Made by a program: the position numbers and the translations under genes
Part shown: piece after piece, positions 1 to 5,644 of the stretch
How positions within the stretch are numbered: position 1 is the stretch's first letter
Layout: every line of letters starts with the position of its first letter
Assembly (NCBI GenBank): GCA_030633645.1
Contig: DAOVRY010000016.1
Location: 1-8,813, forward strand
DNA length: 8,813 bases
Origin: Pseudomonadota bacterium
Lineage (GTDB): Bacteria > Desulfobacterota > DSM-4660 > Desulfatiglandales > B25-G16
Direction: 5' to 3'
Notes under the pieces: model-generated
Seen by the model: only the letters and a program-made list of their open reading frames with translations
What the model was told of the DNA's origin: nothing
Databases searched by the model: none

Positions 1-64
1 CATCATACATCTGGTGATCAAACTTTTGATCTTTTGGTGCCCTTGGTATCCAATCTAATGCCAT
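1..64 (-). CDS. oah: N-terminal fragment of probable 6-oxocyclohex-1-ene-1-carbonyl-CoA hydrolase (runs off the left end)
   Basis: Only the first 21 codons lie in the window. The ATG at 62-64 (minus strand) is preceded by a very strong Shine-Dalgarno sequence, AAAGGAGGAAG, about five bases upstream, so a real gene starts here. The peptide begins MALDWIPRAPKDQKFDHQMY. This stretch is too short to show the crotonase fold. The assignment rests mainly on position: in Thauera and Geobacter the ring-opening hydrolase gene (oah/bamA) lies next to had in the same direction, and the complete gene just upstream here is had. If correct, the enzyme adds two waters to the dienoyl/oxo ring-CoA and opens it to 3-hydroxypimeloyl-CoA in the cytoplasm. 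The gap to had is 195 bases and contains a repeat, but there is no clear terminator, so co-transcription is likely. It could be another gene of the ring-degradation cluster. Confidence 0.55.
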   Translation of the reverse strand, partial: MALDWIPRAPKDQKFDHQMYD

Positions 65-137
65 AATTCTTCCTCCTTTTATTAAGATTAAAAGTTAATT
101 TACATTACTAACCCAGACAAGCCGGAACCAAAAAAAT

Positions 138-229
138 CTGCCACAAAGGCAGAAAGACACAAAGGATATATTTACTATTCTTTCTTCGCGGCTTGGTGTC
201 TTAGCGGCAAGAAAATTTACCTTTCTGCC
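138..229. repeat. Inverted repeat with 8-base periodicity between had and the next gene
   Basis: The left arm (138-165) is built of octamers such as CACAAAGG, CAGAAAGA and CACAAAGG. The right side (183-211), read on the other strand, shows the same octamer rhythm (TTGCCGCT AAGACACC AAGCCGCG). GGCAGAAAG (148-156) pairs exactly with CTTTCTGCC (221-229), and GACACAAAG (155-163) pairs with CTTGGTGTC (192-200) with one mismatch. It lies in the spacer of a same-strand gene pair and encodes nothing convincing. It looks like a small dispersed intergenic repeat rather than a terminator, since no T-run follows the arms on the transcribed strand. Confidence 0.6.
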
Positions 230-259
230 ATAAAAAGAATGAGATTTGTTTCTAAAATA

Positions 260-1366
260 TCAAAAATCAGGCTCCAAGACAATCCGTTTGAAAGGAGCCA
301 CCTTGTGAGCCTCCTCAAAGGTTTCTGCTATGGTGCTCATTGGACGAGTTTGCACAAACTCTTCCATATTAATCCTTCCATTCAGGGCCATTTCCAAGAC
401 TATTGGATAGTATTCAGGCAAACAACCCCATGTGCCTATAATCTCGGCATCAAATGCCATCAGTCGACCTATGGCATATTCTGTCTTGGCAAGGCCAAAA
501 CCGACTACTATCAATTTCCCGGTAAAACCAAGCAAGCTCAAGGCTATTTCCTGACCTGGCTTTGTCCCTGTCACTTCATATATCTTCCAGCCAAAATTTG
601 GAAGACCGTGCTGTTTACATACATTCCTGAATTCTTTCGATACAGCTTTTGCATCCTTATCCGTAGAGTTGATAACAAAATCGGCACCAAATTTCAATGC
701 CCTGTCTAGTTTCTCTTGATTACGTGCTATTCCAATTACAGTCTTTGCGCCTAATGCCTTTGTAATTTGTCCCTGGTATTGGCCAACACCACCTGTAATG
801 CCTACGACTACAACATTGTCACCTGGCTGTAAATCCGCCCTCTTAGCAGCCTGATAGGGAGTAGTAGCCGCATCTGCTATAACGGCAAAGTGAGATAGAG
901 GAATGCCGTGTCTGTCTTTAATTTCACAAAGATCTATGCTCGGCACTGGGATATGACTCGAGAAACCACCATACACCCCAAGACTGTTACCGGGCATGAG
1001 TTGCTTCAAGCATCTATTCCCTCTTCCCGTTTTGCAGAGCATACACTGACGGCAGGGCATTACTGCAGGGATAATTACCTCCTTCCCGATCCAGCTTTCA
1101 TCTCCAGCCACCACAGTACCTGCAATTTCATGACCTAATGTCAGGGGAGGCTTGTTTACATTAGGAACGCCATCATAAAAAAATCCCAGGTCAGTGTGGC
1201 AAACCCCGCATCCTGCTATTTCAACCAAAACTTCACCGGGTTTTAATTCAGGTACCGGTATCTCAGTCTTTTCCAATTTGCCTGGGGTTACCGCTCCTGT
1301 TTCTTTGTCCCGTGATGTAGGTTGAACCATCTGCCACGTCTGGATCTTATCTGGTATTTCTGCCAT
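260..1366 (-). CDS. had: 6-hydroxycyclohex-1-ene-1-carbonyl-CoA dehydrogenase (zinc-type alcohol dehydrogenase family)
   Basis: This 368-residue medium-chain dehydrogenase oxidises the 6-hydroxy group of 6-hydroxycyclohex-1-ene-1-carbonyl-CoA to the ketone with NAD+. The step sits between ring hydration and ring opening in anaerobic benzoyl-CoA degradation. The GroES-like N-terminal domain carries the catalytic-zinc motif CGVCHTD (C56, H57, D59) and GHE (H79, E80). A structural-zinc lobe follows, with C105, C108, C111 and C119. The Rossmann domain has GITGGVGQ at 189-196. The length and the N-terminal style match Had of Thauera and Geobacter rather than a general alcohol dehydrogenase. The ATG at 1364-1366 has TAAGGAGG about five bases upstream. 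The gene is intact. It lies 125 bases after the SDR gene and is followed by the probable hydrolase gene, so the three probably form one ring-degradation transcript. The exact substrate is inferred from family and context; an ordinary cyclic-alcohol dehydrogenase is the alternative. Confidence 0.85.
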   Translation of the reverse strand: MAEIPDKIQTWQMVQPTSRDKETGAVTPGKLEKTEIPVPELKPGEVLVEIAGCGVCHTDLGFFYDGVPNVNKPPLTLGHEIAGTVVAGDESWIGKEVIIPAVMPCRQCMLCKTGRGNRCLKQLMPGNSLGVYGGFSSHIPVPSIDLCEIKDRHGIPLSHFAVIADAATTPYQAAKRADLQPGDNVVVVGITGGVGQYQGQITKALGAKTVIGIARNQEKLDRALKFGADFVINSTDKDAKAVSKEFRNVCKQHGLPNFGWKIYEVTGTKPGQEIALSLLGFTGKLIVVGFGLAKTEYAIGRLMAFDAEIIGTWGCLPEYYPIVLEMALNGRINMEEFVQTRPMSTIAETFEEAHKVAPFKRIVLEPDF

Positions 1367-1442
1367 TTTTATCCTCCTTATTTTATGGGTTTATTGTGTT
1401 TGCTATCTCCACTGGTCACTCATTGCTGTTCTAACTTCAGGA

Positions 1443-1485
1443 ACTTTAGTTCACTTTACTCACTTTAGCTCACTTTAGGCACTTC
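1443..1485. repeat. ACTTTAG-type degenerate tandem repeat (solo copy)
   Basis: Four 9-10-base units lie in a row: ACTTTAGTTC, ACTTTACTC, ACTTTAGCTC and ACTTTAGGC, followed by a partial ACTT. The block fills the spacer between the SDR stop codon and had. The same repeat type flanks the broken four-helix-bundle gene at 5087-5125 and 5830-5858, and the 13-mer ACTTTAGGCACTT is shared exactly with the first of these in reverse orientation. No gene accompanies this copy, so it may be a relic of a lost cassette or an independent repeat. Confidence 0.7.
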
Positions 1486-1491
1486 TTCCTC

Positions 1492-2244
1492 CTAGATCAT
1501 CCCGTAACCACCATCAACACACAGGAGCTGACCGGTGATATAGCCAGCGTCGTCTGAGCCTAAAAAGACAAATGCTGGAGAGATGTCATCGGGTTCAGCA
1601 AAACGTTTGAGCAATATCCTATTCATATATATCTCTTTGAGCTTTTCATCGGTCCGTATCTTTTCGGTCATATCGGTGGCCACAATACCCAGGCAAATAA
1701 CATTTACACATATGTGATACCGTGCGAGCTCCCGTGCCGCTGATTTGGTGAAGCTTAAGAGCCCTCCCTTTGCCGCACTATAGTTTATCTGACCCACAGT
1801 GCCTACAATACCAGCTACTGAGGTTACGTTAATGATCTTCCCCTTGTTTTGCTCCTTCATATGCCTTGCAGCAAATTGGGTACAGAGAAAGGCGCCTTTG
1901 AGGTGAATGTCCAATACCTGATCCCATTGATCTTCACTCATTTTGAGTAACATCGCCGGCCTACTAAAGCCCGCATTATTAACCAGAATATCAAGGTCAC
2001 CAAACTCCTCGATTCCCTTTTGAACCAATGCCTCAGCATCAGCAGGCTTGGCCACATCCGCCTTAAGGAGAATAGCCTTGCTTCCCATTTCCTGGATTGC
2101 TGCGACCACTTCTTCACCTGCAGCCTGATTGGATGAATAGTTAACCACAACACTGGCACCCTCCTTAGCGTAGGCCAATGCTATAGCTCTACCGACACCC
2201 CTGCTGCTCCCGGTTACTAAAGCAACTTTTCCTTTCAGTTTCAC
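1492..2244 (-). CDS. Short-chain dehydrogenase/reductase (FabG/BadH-like), probable hydroxyacyl-CoA dehydrogenase
   Basis: This 250-residue classical SDR is cytoplasmic and NAD(P)-dependent. The cofactor motif TGSSRGVG is at 11-18, NNAG at 89-92, catalytic Ser at 142, and the YxxxK pair at Tyr155/Lys159. The C-terminal GYITGQ...DGG stretch is typical of 3-oxoacyl-ACP reductases and of BadH, the 2-hydroxycyclohexanecarboxyl-CoA dehydrogenase. The position that usually holds the Asn of the catalytic tetrad (the NLxG stretch) is His114. The start is GTG at 2242-2244, supported by AAGGAGG about six bases upstream and by the MKLKGKVALVTG opening normal for the family. It is the first gene after a predicted promoter/operator and precedes had. 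A role in oxidising a hydroxy intermediate of ring or pimeloyl-CoA degradation is inferred from that context; fatty-acid synthesis cannot be excluded. Confidence 0.85.
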   Translation of the reverse strand: MKLKGKVALVTGSSRGVGRAIALAYAKEGASVVVNYSSNQAAGEEVVAAIQEMGSKAILLKADVAKPADAEALVQKGIEEFGDLDILVNNAGFSRPAMLLKMSEDQWDQVLDIHLKGAFLCTQFAARHMKEQNKGKIINVTSVAGIVGTVGQINYSAAKGGLLSFTKSAARELARYHICVNVICLGIVATDMTEKIRTDEKLKEIYMNRILLKRFAEPDDISPAFVFLGSDDAGYITGQLLCVDGGYGMI

Positions 2245-2283
2245 CTCTGCCTCCTTGTTTATTCATAATTACATAGCTATATT

Positions 2284-2315
2284 GTAACTACATCATAGTT
2301 ACTTATTTCTGTCAA
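2284..2315 (-). promoter_or_regulatory. Predicted promoter with overlapping palindromic operator for the SDR-had-oah unit
   Basis: On the minus strand a perfect -35 box TTGACA (2310-2315) is followed after 17 bases by TGTAGT (2287-2292), which has an extended -10 TGn immediately before it. A perfect inverted repeat GTAACTA-N5-TAGTTAC spans 2284-2302, covering the -10 and part of the spacer. A repressor bound there would block RNA polymerase. TetR- and GntR-family regulators of acyl-CoA degradation often use sites like this, but no regulator gene is in the window, so its identity is unknown. The site lies about 40-70 bases upstream of the GTG start and downstream of the acyl-CoA dehydrogenase terminator. 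Confidence 0.6.
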
Positions 2316-2368
2316 TACTTTTTTTCAATTGAGGCATTCGGATTAATGAGTTAGTTTACTCAAAAATA

Positions 2369-2404
2369 AAAAACTACACCCATTTGTGCATAGGTGTAGT
2401 TTTT
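2369..2404 (-). terminator. Intrinsic terminator after the acyl-CoA dehydrogenase gene
   Basis: A perfect 12-base stem, AAAAACTACACC (2369-2380) with GGTGTAGTTTTT (2393-2404), encloses a 12-base loop. On the minus strand the stem runs into a T-rich tract (TTTTTTATTTTT), the usual layout of a rho-independent terminator. The A/T ends make it potentially bidirectional, but no plus-strand gene needs it. It lies about 100 bases past the dehydrogenase stop and separates that gene from the SDR-had-oah unit. Confidence 0.85.
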
Positions 2405-2500
2405 GATTTGCGTCTATCACCCACTATTAGTAGGGAAAACTACTCATAGCAGCCTTCCTTTTATGGTTTGTGAAATCTCAAGGGCTACTCAGATAGCTCC

Positions 2501-3640
2501 CTACCGTCTCTCCCTTAGCATTTCCCTGGCAATAATCAGCCTCTGAATCTGGTTGGTGCCTTCAAAAATCTGGGTCAGCTTTGCATCCCGAAACAGCCTT
2601 TCTACCGGATAATCCTTCATATAGCCATAGCCACCAAAGATTTGAACAGCATCTGTTGTAATCTTCATGGCCATGTCACTACAGAAGCATTTGGCCATCG
2701 ATGCCAATTTTATGTTCGATTTCTTTCTATCGTGTTGTTTAGCAGCCTCTATCATAAGGCTCCTGCCCGCCTCTATCTGCATGGCTGCATCTGCAAGCAT
2801 AAAACTGATGGCTTGACGTCCAATCAAGGCCTTTCCGAATGTCTCCCTTTCGCAGGCATAATCAAAAGACAAATCAAGGGCTGCCTCTGCTATGCCTAAA
2901 GCCAGAGCAGCAATGCTTGGTCTCGACATATCAAAGTCCTTCATGGCGATGACAAAGCCCTCCCCCTCCTGCCCGAGCCTATTGTCTTCACTGACAATCA
3001 CATCCTCCAGGATAACCTCAGTTGTATTACTGGCCCTGAATCCAAGTTTATCCTCCGCTTTTCCAACCGACACCCCCTCTTGGTCCCTCTCAACTACAAA
3101 AAAGGTAAGCTCCTTTTCATCGGTCTTGGCCAGCACCGTGTAGAGAGACGCAACTCCTCCGTTTGTTGAAAAGCACTTATTCCCATTCAAGATATACGTA
3201 CCATTTTCTTTTTGTGCTTTCGCCCGTATTCCTGCCACATCAGAACCTGCATACGGTTCGGTTACCAGGTAAGCGATGAGCTCGTCACCTTTTGCAAGGC
3301 GAGGAAGAAAGCGATCTTTCTGGCTCTGGTTTCCTGCTGCTATTATGGGAAAACTTCCAACGGCCTGAATAATAAGCAGTAGTGCTGAAGAGGCGCATGC
3401 CTTTGCTATCTCCTCAACACACAGGCAGAACATAAGAGTTTTATCCTCTTCAAGTCCACCGTACGATGGCGGAAGAAATATCTGCAAAAGACCCATCTCG
3501 GCAAAAAAGCGAGCAATATCCCATCGAAAAACGCCCTCCCGGTCAATCTCAGCAGCAATTGGGGCAATCCGGTCCTTTGCCAGCTTCTTTACATTATCCA
3601 CAATAATCCTTTGCTCATAGTTAAGCTCATCGAAAATCAT
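2501..3640 (-). CDS. Acyl-CoA dehydrogenase (short/branched- or cyclic-acyl type)
   Basis: This 379-residue flavoenzyme would introduce a 2,3-double bond into an acyl-CoA and pass electrons to electron-transferring flavoprotein. The three-domain family layout is complete: helical N-terminal domain, the middle-domain flavin/substrate motif VTEPYAGSD, and the C-terminal domain with [19 protein letters not shown]. It ends in [10 protein letters not shown], where Glu360 fits the catalytic base of short-chain and related dehydrogenases. Glutaryl-CoA dehydrogenases normally have EGTHDI here, so that role is less likely. There is no Asp near residues 85-95 as I recall for cyclohex-1-ene-1-carbonyl-CoA dehydrogenase. 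The ATG at 3638-3640 is preceded by GGGAGGT about nine bases upstream. Next to had and the SDR gene, it may act on a cyclohexanecarbonyl-CoA, pimeloyl-CoA or other side-chain substrate, but the exact acyl chain cannot be read from sequence. It is followed by its own terminator and preceded by about 1 kb of non-coding DNA. Confidence 0.9.
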   Translation of the reverse strand: MIFDELNYEQRIIVDNVKKLAKDRIAPIAAEIDREGVFRWDIARFFAEMGLLQIFLPPSYGGLEEDKTLMFCLCVEEIAKACASSALLLIIQAVGSFPIIAAGNQSQKDRFLPRLAKGDELIAYLVTEPYAGSDVAGIRAKAQKENGTYILNGNKCFSTNGGVASLYTVLAKTDEKELTFFVVERDQEGVSVGKAEDKLGFRASNTTEVILEDVIVSEDNRLGQEGEGFVIAMKDFDMSRPSIAALALGIAEAALDLSFDYACERETFGKALIGRQAISFMLADAAMQIEAGRSLMIEAAKQHDRKKSNIKLASMAKCFCSDMAMKITTDAVQIFGGYGYMKDYPVERLFRDAKLTQIFEGTNQIQRLIIAREMLRERR

Positions 3641-3665
3641 TTATGAGAACCTCCCATAGTGGTTG

Positions 3666-3953
3666 AAAAAATCGTAATCGTTCACCGTTCAGGGTTCAAA
3701 GGTTCAGAGATTGTATGTTCACCGCATAAATCTGAGTTTTGCACAATGTTGTGGGAAAATTCGATTCGAAGACAAACTCGGATTTTTCGTTTTCTTCAAT
3801 ACGCAAAAGGTTCTTGCACTGAAGCTGATGGTAAACTTTACGTGACGTTAGATCAAAAATACATAACAAATGCTGAGTTTCATAACCCTGAAACCCGCCT
3901 GCCATCCGTCGGGCAGGGGTGAACTCTGAACCCGTGAACGCTTACAAAAAATC
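3666..3953. mobile_element. MITE-like element with inverted ends and an 8-base direct repeat
   Basis: The left end GTAATCGTTCAC (3674-3685) and the right end GTGAACGCTTAC (3934-3945) are inverted with one mismatch. Just inside, GGTTCAGAG (3701-3709) and CTCTGAACC (3924-3932) match perfectly. The left arm has extra GTTCA-type units. Both ends are flanked directly by AAAAAATC (3666-3673 and 3946-3953), as expected of an 8-base target duplication, although the motif is A-rich. The 272-base interior encodes no protein I recognise. It has a CCTGCC/GGCAGG hairpin at 3898-3917 near the right end. It sits directly upstream of the acyl-CoA dehydrogenase start, within the likely leader of that gene. 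It looks like a non-autonomous element moved by a transposase encoded elsewhere. Confidence 0.6.
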
Positions 3954-4056
3954 AATAGCACTTCGTTTTTCAATAACCGCCTATTGATTCTTTCGTGATC
4001 GGTTATCTGCCTGAGAGAAAATAGGAGCGTTGTCGTAAAGATCCATAAAGATGTTA

Positions 4057-4085
4057 TTTTTACACCATTAGACATATTTTGTCAA
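4057..4085 (-). promoter_or_regulatory. Weak candidate promoter toward the acyl-CoA dehydrogenase gene
   Basis: On the minus strand TTGACA (4080-4085) is followed after 17 bases by TAAAAA (4057-4062), which matches the -10 consensus at four of six positions. A second TTGACA lies 14 bases upstream. It points at the acyl-CoA dehydrogenase gene, but the leader would be about 400 bases and would cross the MITE-like element. AT-rich intergenic DNA gives such matches by chance. Confidence 0.25.
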
Positions 4086-4239
4086 AAAAACTGTCAAAGC
4101 CATAAGCAGAAGTCTTCTCCTTTGCCGTAGAATACCCCAGCCAACGCAAAAGACTCTCCTAAACTAAAGGATTTGCCTTTGACCTAGCGAAGCTCTGCCT
4201 CAAACCGACGAGCCGAGAAAAATCATATTCCATTAATTG

Positions 4240-4340
4240 AGACGAAGCGATGTTGGTTTCGTCTAAGGTTATACGGTTGCGCTGCTGGTTTCGTGTGACG
4301 TTAACCGTTAACCGTTTCGAGCTGCGCAACCGCAACCGTT
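4240..4340. repeat. Cluster of short inverted and direct repeats
   Basis: AGACGAA (4240-4246) pairs with TTCGTCT (4258-4264). CGGTTGCGC (4274-4282) pairs with GCGCAACCG (4324-4332). GTTAACC occurs twice in tandem (GTTAACCGTTAACCG, about 4300-4314). The arms could fold into a two-hairpin structure on either strand. No covariation can be judged from one sequence. It could be a dispersed extragenic repeat or the core of a structured RNA; I do not recognise a known family. Confidence 0.4.
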
Positions 4341-4659
4341 TTACGATCCCAATTATCCTTTGCGCTTCAGTGGTATTAGAAAAACTTGACATAAATTTTA
4401 AGATCTTAGCTTATATAGACACCTAGTATGTTCCTCAAGAGAGATCGCCCCAAGTTATAGGGCAGTTGAGTGTGACAACAGGTTGGGCACAAGAACGTGG
4501 AGTGATGAGGAGGCCACCCAGAGCATTTGAAAGAAGTTTATTCACTCAAGAAAGCGGGTTGAGATGAGATGCACAAATTCTGCACCGATCTCAAAGAAAA
4601 GGTGGCCAAGTGAGGATTTGGAGGCATGGACTATCAACAGGAATGGGGAACGACCTGGC

Positions 4660-5061
4660 TTAGCGACTCAGATTATTTTTGATATAGGTAACGATATCAT
4701 CGGTATAGGTCCCAGGGCCAAAGATCTCGGCTATACCTATTTTCTTGAGACCTGGTACATCCTCCTCAGGGATAATGCCCCCTCCAATAACCAGAACATC
4801 ATCTACCCCCCTTTCCTTTAAAAGCTCCATTATCCTCGGAAAGAGAAAGTCATGGGCACCTGAGAGGATACTCAAGGCAATGACATCTACATCCTCTTGG
4901 ATCGCTGTCTCAACTATCTGCTCCGGACTCTGCCGTAAACCGGTGTAGATTACCTCCATTCCCGCATCCATCATAGCGCTGGCAATAACCTTTATTCCCC
5001 TATCATGGCCATCAAGGCCCGGCTTAGTGGCCAGAACCCTAATCTTTCTATTACTATCCAT
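4660..5061 (-). CDS. mcmA2: Methylmalonyl-CoA mutase small subunit, B12-binding domain protein
   Basis: This 133-residue protein equals the C-terminal cobalamin-binding domain of methylmalonyl-CoA mutase, as in organisms that encode the mutase on two genes. The base-off/His-on signature is complete: DGHDRG at 17-22 with His19 as the lower cobalt ligand, the S-x-L motif at 64-66 and GGG at 93-95. It would pair with the 568-residue large subunit to interconvert succinyl-CoA and (R)-methylmalonyl-CoA by an adenosylcobalamin radical mechanism. The ATG is at 5059-5061, with only a modest ribosome-binding sequence (GGGGGTT). It lies 880 bases downstream of the large-subunit gene, an unusually wide gap for partners of one enzyme, caused by the inserted cassette. 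Other acyl-CoA mutases use the same domain, so specificity depends on the large subunit. Confidence 0.93.
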   Translation of the reverse strand: MDSNRKIRVLATKPGLDGHDRGIKVIASAMMDAGMEVIYTGLRQSPEQIVETAIQEDVDVIALSILSGAHDFLFPRIMELLKERGVDDVLVIGGGIIPEEDVPGLKKIGIAEIFGPGTYTDDIVTYIKNNLSR

Positions 5062-5077
5062 GGTGATTTAACCCCCA

Positions 5078-5105
5078 ATAGTAAACAAAGTGACTAAAGT
5101 TTCAA
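5078..5105 (-). promoter_or_regulatory. Weak candidate promoter just upstream of the mutase small subunit gene
   Basis: On the minus strand TTGAAA (5100-5105) and TACTAT (5078-5083) are separated by 16 bases, giving a transcript start about 10 bases before the ATG. The -35 box lies inside the ACTTTAG-type repeat and the -10 box just outside it. If active, the insertion would have supplied part of a new promoter. The match is only moderate and the leader would be very short. Confidence 0.25.
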
Positions 5106-5125
5106 GTGCCTAAAGTGACTAAAGT
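5087..5125. repeat. ACTTTAG-type repeat at the 3' boundary of the four-helix-bundle cassette
   Basis: On the minus strand the units are ACTTTAGTC, ACTTTAGGC, ACTTGAA, ACTTTAGTC and ACTTTG. The array begins at the stop codon of the broken four-helix-bundle gene (TAACTTTAG), so gene and repeat abut. Its orientation is opposite to the copy at 5830-5858, so the two copies bracket the gene as inverted repeats. Confidence 0.7.
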
Positions 5126-5316
5126 TATTTCTTTCCGATAGATGAAAAGATGGCGAGCAGTTCACTGCACTCATCATATTCAGATTTTGCCTTCTCCCAG
5201 GATAACCACTTTGCATCTACAATTACTTCTATCCAATATTGCGTTTCGCTGGCTTCACTTTCACAGATCTTAATCTTATTTTTGAAATCTGCTTTGCTTC
5301 TGGCTCGATTGGCTTT

Positions 5317-5644
5317 TTACCCTGTTAAATAAGATTTGAGTCTCCTTTTCAAAAACATCTTCCCATGGTGAGTTTTCAGATATTTTTCTCGTTTTGATGT
5401 ATCGCTTTGATCAAGACAAGCTTCATAATATATAATTTTGAATGGTCCCTTAATTATTGTCGATTCAATGAAGCCATTGTTATGTTGCTTTTACCCAGTT
5501 AAATAATATTTTAAATTTGTGATCAAATTTAAAATATTAATGCTTTGCATTATTTAACCGGGCAGGTCTTAGCTTGAGGTTCTTAGTAAAGCCTGTATAA
5601 AAATCCATGTCCTTCATGCTCTGCAATGCATATGTGTAATACAA
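5317..5644 (-). pseudogene. GIY-YIG endonuclease-domain gene, split by a palindromic mini-element
   Basis: The first part (5567-5644) starts at a TTG with GAGG upstream and encodes YYTYALQSMKDMDFYTG followed by FTKNLKLR. YTY and YTG fill the GIY and YIG positions, and the Arg of NLKLR fits the catalytic Arg. The second part (5317-5490) begins KQHNNGFIES, passes through KIIYYEACL and REKYLKTHHGK (the catalytic Glu is in REKYL), and ends in RRLKSYLTG and TAA. Joined, it has 83 residues, the normal size of the stand-alone domain; only about one residue is lost at the junction. Reading into the 76-base insert meets a stop after nine codons and the insert length also shifts the frame. The final LTG-stop is encoded by the right inverted repeat of the surrounding element. 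Such proteins nick or cut DNA and occur in homing and mobile elements. This copy is presumably inactive. Confidence 0.85.
5489..5566 (-). mobile_element. About 78-base palindromic mini-element nested in the GIY-YIG gene
   Basis: Its ends match those of the surrounding element, in the same orientation: on the minus strand CCTGCCCGGTTAAATA at the start and TATTTAACTGGGTAAAA at the end. The centre is a perfect 15-base hairpin (5505-5519 with 5524-5538, loop TGAT). One arm has an extra 13 bases that contain a small hairpin of their own, AATGCTTTGCATT (5539-5551). The whole unit would fold into one long stem. It has no coding capacity and looks like a non-autonomous derivative of the GIY-YIG-bearing element. 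Confidence 0.75.

Larger units (their letters stand above)
3954..4659. other. Gene-free, repeat-rich stretch between the MITE-like element and the mutase small subunit gene
   Basis: About 700 bases without a supported gene. 3950-3989 contains a 9-base inverted repeat (AATCAATAG/CTATTGATT), and ATAACCG/CGGTTAT lies close by. 4100-4400 is compositionally distinct, with several short inverted repeats (listed separately). 4400-4659 shows no motif, RNA fold or protein family I recognise. Short open frames exist (minus 4159-4392, plus 4564 onward), but they lack ribosome-binding sites and protein-like patterns. The tract may be a graveyard of small repeats separating the mutase operon from the acyl-CoA dehydrogenase gene. 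Confidence 0.6.

Noticed and set aside
239..709. Open frame of 156 codons on the plus strand
   Set aside because: It lies antisense within had, which has full zinc and cofactor motifs and a strong ribosome-binding site. The plus-strand product has no family pattern.
1443..1485. CRISPR-like array
   Set aside because: The units are 9-10 bases and contiguous, with no spacers and no cas genes. It is a degenerate tandem repeat.
3696..3905. Minus-strand open frame of 69 codons upstream of the acyl-CoA dehydrogenase
   Set aside because: It falls entirely inside the inverted-repeat-ended element, uses its hairpin and repeat arms as codons, has no ribosome-binding site and resembles no protein family.
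3946..3989. Inverted repeat AATCAATAG/CTATTGATT followed by a T-run on the minus strand, as a possible terminator
   Set aside because: The stem is short and AT-rich with a 22-base loop, and the T-run is part of the direct repeat flanking the MITE-like element. No gene ends just upstream of it.
4159..4392. Minus-strand open frame of 77 codons rich in Arg and Ser
   Set aside because: Its codons come from repeated and inverted segments, and it lacks a ribosome-binding site and conserved motifs. It is more likely repeat DNA than a gene.
4564..4821. Plus-strand open frame of 85 codons
   Set aside because: Half of it is antisense to the mutase small subunit and the remainder has no recognisable pattern.
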